Of a DNA stretch of 9,213 nucleotides, positions 6,169 to 9,213 are shown one piece after another. The notes beneath the pieces were generated by a model that saw only the letters and a list, made by a program, of their open reading frames with translations, searched no databases and had not been told where the DNA came from. Location: NCBI GenBank assembly GCA_035544515.1, contig DATKEG010000038.1, positions 1 through 9,213 on the forward strand, read 5' to 3'. The position numbers and the translations under genes are program-made. The stretch comes from DATKEG01 sp035544515. Lineage in GTDB: Bacteria; Acidobacteriota; Vicinamibacteria; Fen-336. Every line of letters starts with the position of its first letter. Position 1 is the first letter of the stretch.

Positions 6169-8976
6169 TCAGAAGACATTGACGCCCAACGAGACCGAGA
6201 CGTGTCGGCCCAGCTTGAAGGCGCGCTGCTCTTCCGGACCCTGGGTGAAGACGTACCGGCTGTCCGTCAGGTTCTCCACGACCAGGCGGAGCGTCAGCTT
6301 GCCCAGCTCCTGGGTGAAGACGGCGTCGAGGGAACCGCGTCCCTGCTCGACGATGTCGGGAGCCTCGTTCGACCCCACGTCGGAGATGCGGTCGCCGAAG
6401 TAGTTGTAGAGCAGCCGGGCCGAGAACCCGCCGAGGTCCAGCTCGCCGATGCCGTTGAAGATGTGCCGCGACTGGCCCGCGAGGGGGCGCTCCAGCGAGG
6501 TCTGCACCGAACGCTGCTCGGGCCGGAGCGTGATCCGCGAGTCGACGAACGTGTAGTTCAGGTTGACGAAAGCCCTCTTGCCGAGCTGGCGGGCGGCCTC
6601 CAGCTCGAACCCGAAGTTACGGGCGCTGTCGGAGTTCTGGAAGGTGACGATGGGCTGGGCGCCGGCGATCACCACGCGCTCGATCGGACGGTCGAACTGC
6701 TTGAAGAACGCGCTGGCCGCGATCACGTCGCGGCCCCGCTCGATCAGCTCCCAGCGGGCGTCCAGGTTGCGGATCAGGGCGCGCTCCAGCCCCGGGTTGC
6801 CGCGGACCGAGCGGCTGCCCACGACGTCCGTGAACTCGAAGGGCGCCAGCTCGCGGAACTCCGGGCGGTTCACGGTCACGCTCGCGCTGAACCGGAGGTT
6901 CATGTCCGGGGCCACGGCATAGATGAAGTTGGCGGCGGGGAACACGTCGGTGTTCTCGATCCGGGAGGTGATGCTCCGTTCGAAGAGGCCGAACGGGTCG
7001 AAGGTGTCGACCACCTGCTCGAACCGCTCGACGCGCACGCCGCCCACGAGCCGCAGCTTCTCGCCCAGGCTGGTGTCGATCAGGCCGTAGCCGGCGAACG
7101 TGTTCTGCTCGCCGTCGTAGGCGTCGACCGGGCGCGTCTCCTCGTTGAAACGGAAGAAGGTTCCGATGTGGGCCGAGGCGAACAGGGCCTCCGGGGCCTG
7201 CGCGAGGTTCGTGCCCACGGAGCCGCCCGTGTTGGCGGTGTTGGGGATGAGGCGGAAACGGCGGGACGAGAAGTCGCGCGTCCTCTTGACGTAGTTGAGC
7301 CCGAGCTTGGCCATGGTCGTGCGACCCCGCCTCGGCAGGAAGCTCCAGTTCAGCGCGGCATCCACGGTGTCGTCGTCGAGCGTGTTGAACATGCGGAACC
7401 CGCTCTGCGATTCGTCCGCGAGCAGGAAGGCCCCCGTGCCCTGCCGGCACTCGGTGCCCGTCACGCAGGCCTGCTGATAGAGCGTCTCCCGGAGGTCCGG
7501 CTCGTCGCGCGTCGCGCGCGCGTAGGTGGCGCGCCAGTCGATGCGGGTGTTGGCCGCCCCCTGGAAGAAGTGCTCGCCGCCGATCGAGTTGGAGAGGAGG
7601 CCCTCCTCGATGAACTGGAGGCGTTCGTTCCGGTAGATGAAGTTGTTCTCGGTGTTCGGGCCCTCGAACACGCGGCCTTCGTCGCGCCCACTATGGGTGT
7701 AGAAGTTCTCGAGCGACAGGCGGTGGTTCGGCGTGACCTCGTAGGAGAGGTTGGCCACCGCGCCGAGCTGCGCCTTCTGCGTGCCGGTGCGCATGGCGTA
7801 GTCGCTCACCGCCTCCAGCTCGTTCCCCTCCGCGATCCGGAAGAAGCGCCGGTCCTCCTCGACGTATTGCTCCTTGTAGGACTGGCTCAGGCTGGCCACG
7901 ATGCCCAGACGGCCCAGGCGGTCGCCGTACACGAAGCTGAAGGTCTCGCCGAGGGCGCCGTCCCTCGCCTCGGGCCGCCAGCGGTTGTCCAGCAGGCGCC
8001 CGAAGGCGGTGATCTCTTCGCGGGAGTAGCCGACGCTCGGGCTGTAGATGCCCCGCCGCACGATCTTGCTGTGGGGGAAACCCGCGGGCAGGGCGCGGGT
8101 GCCGTTGTCGTATCCGAGCCGGTCGCGCGTGCCCAGCGGGCTCAGGGGAATGCTCTTCCCGGTGGCGGTCGAGGAGTGCTGCGCGCCGATGGAGAAGTCG
8201 AGGACGCGCCGATAGGGAAGGCGCAAGGGCACGATCTGGACGAGACCGCCGGCGAACTCGGCCGACTTGTCCGGCGAGTAGGTCTTCGCGACCTGGACGC
8301 TGTCGATGAGGCCGCTGGGGAACAGGTCGAGCGGCACGACCTTCTTGTCGGGCTCGGTCGTGGGAACCACCGACCCGGAGAGCGTCGTGTTGCTGTAGCG
8401 CTCTCCCAGGCCGCGCACGTAGACGTATTGGCTGTCCACGACGGAGAGCCCGGTCACGCGCGCCATGGCGCTGGCGGCGTCGGAGTCGCCGTTCGCCTTC
8501 ATCTCCCGCGCGCCCATGTTGTCGGTGATCACGGGCGCGTGCCGGCGCTCGGCGAGCTGGGCCTCGGCCGAGGACGAAACGGCGTCGACGCGGGCGAGGA
8601 CGTCGATCGACTCGGACAGGGTGTGGAACGCGAGCCCGACGTCGACCGTCGGCGAGCTGCCGGCGGCGACCTCGACCTGGACGCGCCGTTCCTGGAAACC
8701 GTCCAGGGACACCTTCAGCTCGTGCGTTCCCGGTTCGAGATCGAGCCGGTAACGGCCGTCGACGTCCGTCTGCACGACCTGCGCCGTGCCGACGACCTCG
8801 ACCGTCGCGCCCGGAAGCAACGTCGCGCTCTTGAGGTCGCGGACGGTGCCGACGACCCTGGTGGCGGCGTGGACCTCGGGCGCCGCGAAGAGCGCGCCGG
8901 ACGTGAGCGCGAGCACGAGTGCCGCGCGGGGGGCCGCCGCCCCGAGCCGCGCGCCCAGCCTGGACGAATGCTGCAT
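6169..8976 (-). CDS. TonB-dependent outer-membrane receptor with carboxypeptidase-regulatory-like N-terminal domain
   Basis: This 935-residue receptor imports a ligand across the outer membrane using TonB energy. Residues 1-37 are a signal peptide (cut likely at VHA/A). Residues 40-115 are a beta-sandwich of the CarboxypepD_reg type (GTVRD, LLPGATVEV, TDVDGRYRLDL, LKVSLDGFQ). ESIDVLA (122-128) is a candidate TonB box. The plug runs about 140-250 with VYVRGLGERYSNTTLSG (185-201), PLDLFPSGLIDSVQVAKTYSP (215-235, a plug signature) and EFAGGLVQI. The rest is the beta-barrel with NRPEFRELAPFEF and a C-terminal Phe935 after alternating hydrophobics, as needed for outer-membrane insertion. The only two cysteines, 504 and 510, lie in one loop. 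The ATG at 8976 was chosen over one at 9003 because AGGAGGG precedes it and the leader begins there. Length is usual for the class. The ligand is unknown; upstream repeats hint at nutrient control. Confidence 0.93.
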   Translation of the reverse strand: MQHSSRLGARLGAAAPRAALVLALTSGALFAAPEVHAATRVVGTVRDLKSATLLPGATVEVVGTAQVVQTDVDGRYRLDLEPGTHELKVSLDGFQERRVQVEVAAGSSPTVDVGLAFHTLSESIDVLARVDAVSSSAEAQLAERRHAPVITDNMGAREMKANGDSDAASAMARVTGLSVVDSQYVYVRGLGERYSNTTLSGSVVPTTEPDKKVVPLDLFPSGLIDSVQVAKTYSPDKSAEFAGGLVQIVPLRLPYRRVLDFSIGAQHSSTATGKSIPLSPLGTRDRLGYDNGTRALPAGFPHSKIVRRGIYSPSVGYSREEITAFGRLLDNRWRPEARDGALGETFSFVYGDRLGRLGIVASLSQSYKEQYVEEDRRFFRIAEGNELEAVSDYAMRTGTQKAQLGAVANLSYEVTPNHRLSLENFYTHSGRDEGRVFEGPNTENNFIYRNERLQFIEEGLLSNSIGGEHFFQGAANTRIDWRATYARATRDEPDLRETLYQQACVTGTECRQGTGAFLLADESQSGFRMFNTLDDDTVDAALNWSFLPRRGRTTMAKLGLNYVKRTRDFSSRRFRLIPNTANTGGSVGTNLAQAPEALFASAHIGTFFRFNEETRPVDAYDGEQNTFAGYGLIDTSLGEKLRLVGGVRVERFEQVVDTFDPFGLFERSITSRIENTDVFPAANFIYAVAPDMNLRFSASVTVNRPEFRELAPFEFTDVVGSRSVRGNPGLERALIRNLDARWELIERGRDVIAASAFFKQFDRPIERVVIAGAQPIVTFQNSDSARNFGFELEAARQLGKRAFVNLNYTFVDSRITLRPEQRSVQTSLERPLAGQSRHIFNGIGELDLGGFSARLLYNYFGDRISDVGSNEAPDIVEQGRGSLDAVFTQELGKLTLRLVVENLTDSRYVFTQGPEEQRAFKLGRHVSVSLGVNVF

Positions 8977-8980
8977 GAAA

Positions 8981-8987
8981 CCCTCCT
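8981..8987 (-). promoter_or_regulatory. Ribosome binding site fixing the receptor start
   Basis: On the minus strand this reads AGGAGGG, then TTTC, then the ATG at 8976. It decides between this start and the upstream in-frame ATG at 9003, which would add nine residues and has no comparable site. Confidence 0.75.
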
Positions 8988-9027
8988 GATCGGCGCGGCT
9001 CACCCGTGATCCGCTGGCCGATGCGGA

Positions 9028-9074
9028 AGGCTAGGGGGGCGGCGTGACGACGATGTGATGACACGGTGACGACG
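9028..9074 (-). promoter_or_regulatory. Probable PhoB/OmpR-family regulator array and promoter for the receptor operon
   Basis: On the plus strand GTGACGACG occurs at 9044-9052 and again at 9066-9074, exactly 22 bp apart. A related unit GTGATGACA sits between them at 9055-9063, so three units repeat with an 11-bp period. On the minus strand the cores read TCGTCAC, TCATCAC, TCGTCAC with 4-nt spacers, comparable to the enteric Pho box (CTGTCAT-N4-CTGTCAC). Each unit keeps the TCAC end. Ten nucleotides after the last unit is TAGCCT (9033-9028), a weak -10 hexamer, and there is no good -35, as expected for an activator-dependent promoter. It lies 52 nt or more before the receptor start. Regulator identity is inferred: any PhoB/OmpR-type winged-helix protein would suit an 11-bp repeat. 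Confidence 0.5.
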
Positions 9075-9130
9075 GTGCGAACGCCGCGATCTCGGCCCCG
9101 GGGGCGCCCCGGAGGGAACGCCTGTACGCT

Positions 9131-9213
9131 ATGGCGCTGGAAGCCGAGCTTGCCGCTCTCCGGCCGGTGCTGATGGCCGCGGCCAGTCCGGAGATCTGCC
9201 CGCGGAAGGAGGT
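9131..9213 (+). CDS. Possible start of a divergent gene (partial, runs off the right edge)
   Basis: An ATG at 9131 opens a frame of 27 codons to the window end, beginning MALEAELAALRPVLMAAAS. Its third codon positions are mostly G or C, as in a coding frame of this genome. A GGAGGG at 9111-9116 lies 14 nt before the ATG, which is rather far. The minus strand is also open through this stretch, so the tail of a minus-strand gene is a possible alternative. I do not recognise the product. If real, it would share the intergenic region with the receptor operon. Confidence 0.35.
   Translation, partial: MALEAELAALRPVLMAAASPEICPRKE

Noticed and set aside
6126..6179. Longer N-terminus for the beta-helix protein from ATG 6179
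   Set aside because: The added 18 polar residues would push the export signal inside, and there is no ribosome site before it.
8977..9003. Longer N-terminus for the receptor from ATG 9003
   Set aside because: It would translate through the strong AGGAGGG site before ATG 8976, and it adds an acidic stretch before the signal peptide.
5953..9009. Very long plus-strand open frame (1018 residues) opposite the receptor gene
   Set aside because: It is an antisense shadow caused by high G+C. Its composition is Val/Glu/Ala/Arg/His-rich with no recognisable domain, while the minus-strand frame has a signal peptide, plug and barrel.
9101..9110. GGGGCGCCCC palindrome as an operator
   Set aside because: A ten-base GC-only palindrome is common at this composition and there is no second site nearby.
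1..9213. CRISPR array, insertion sequence, tRNA, rRNA or phage genes
   Set aside because: I saw no spaced repeats, transposase or integrase motifs, cloverleaf or rRNA-like conserved stretches on either strand.

Overview
The window is very G+C-rich DNA. All complete genes lie on the minus strand, so they read from right to left. It encodes a TonB-dependent outer-membrane receptor, so the host is a diderm (Gram-negative-type) bacterium. The high G+C, the carboxypeptidase-regulatory-type receptor, the long coiled-coil adaptors and the RsbU/SpoIIE-type phosphatase would suit groups such as Acidobacteriota, Gemmatimonadota or Myxococcota. The sequence alone does not settle the phylum.

Right part (about 4264-9130) is a probable three-gene surface-uptake operon. 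The first gene is a 935-residue TonB-dependent receptor (6169-8976). After a 43-nt gap comes a 441-residue secreted protein of right-handed beta-helix type with three strongly acidic rungs (4800-6125). Coupled to it by a TTGA stop/start overlap is a 179-residue lipoprotein-like protein of unknown function (4264-4803). Upstream of the receptor, at 9044-9074, three direct repeats in exact 11-bp phase resemble a binding array for a PhoB/OmpR-family regulator. A -10-like hexamer follows 10 nt after them. This is the most interesting signal in the window: it suggests a nutrient-responsive (possibly phosphate-responsive) uptake module made of receptor, acidic beta-helix partner and lipoprotein.

Middle part (2685-4197) holds a 52-residue two-helix membrane peptide of the lmo0937/DUF5670 type, too short for most gene-calling cut-offs. 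It is followed by a PP2C/SpoIIE-family serine phosphatase with a GAF-like N-terminal region, probably part of a stress or partner-switching signalling route. Two clean inverted repeats lie between them.

Left part (1-2551) has two paralogous HlyD/MacA-type periplasmic adaptor genes that overlap by 17 nt. One has a cysteine-containing lipoprotein-like leader and the other an N-terminal membrane anchor. They probably serve one exporter whose transporter genes would lie beyond the left edge. A third reading frame may start at a TTGA overlap at 67 and run off the edge.

At the right edge a short plus-strand frame (from 9131) may be the start of a divergent gene. No tRNA, rRNA, CRISPR array, insertion sequence or integrase is visible.
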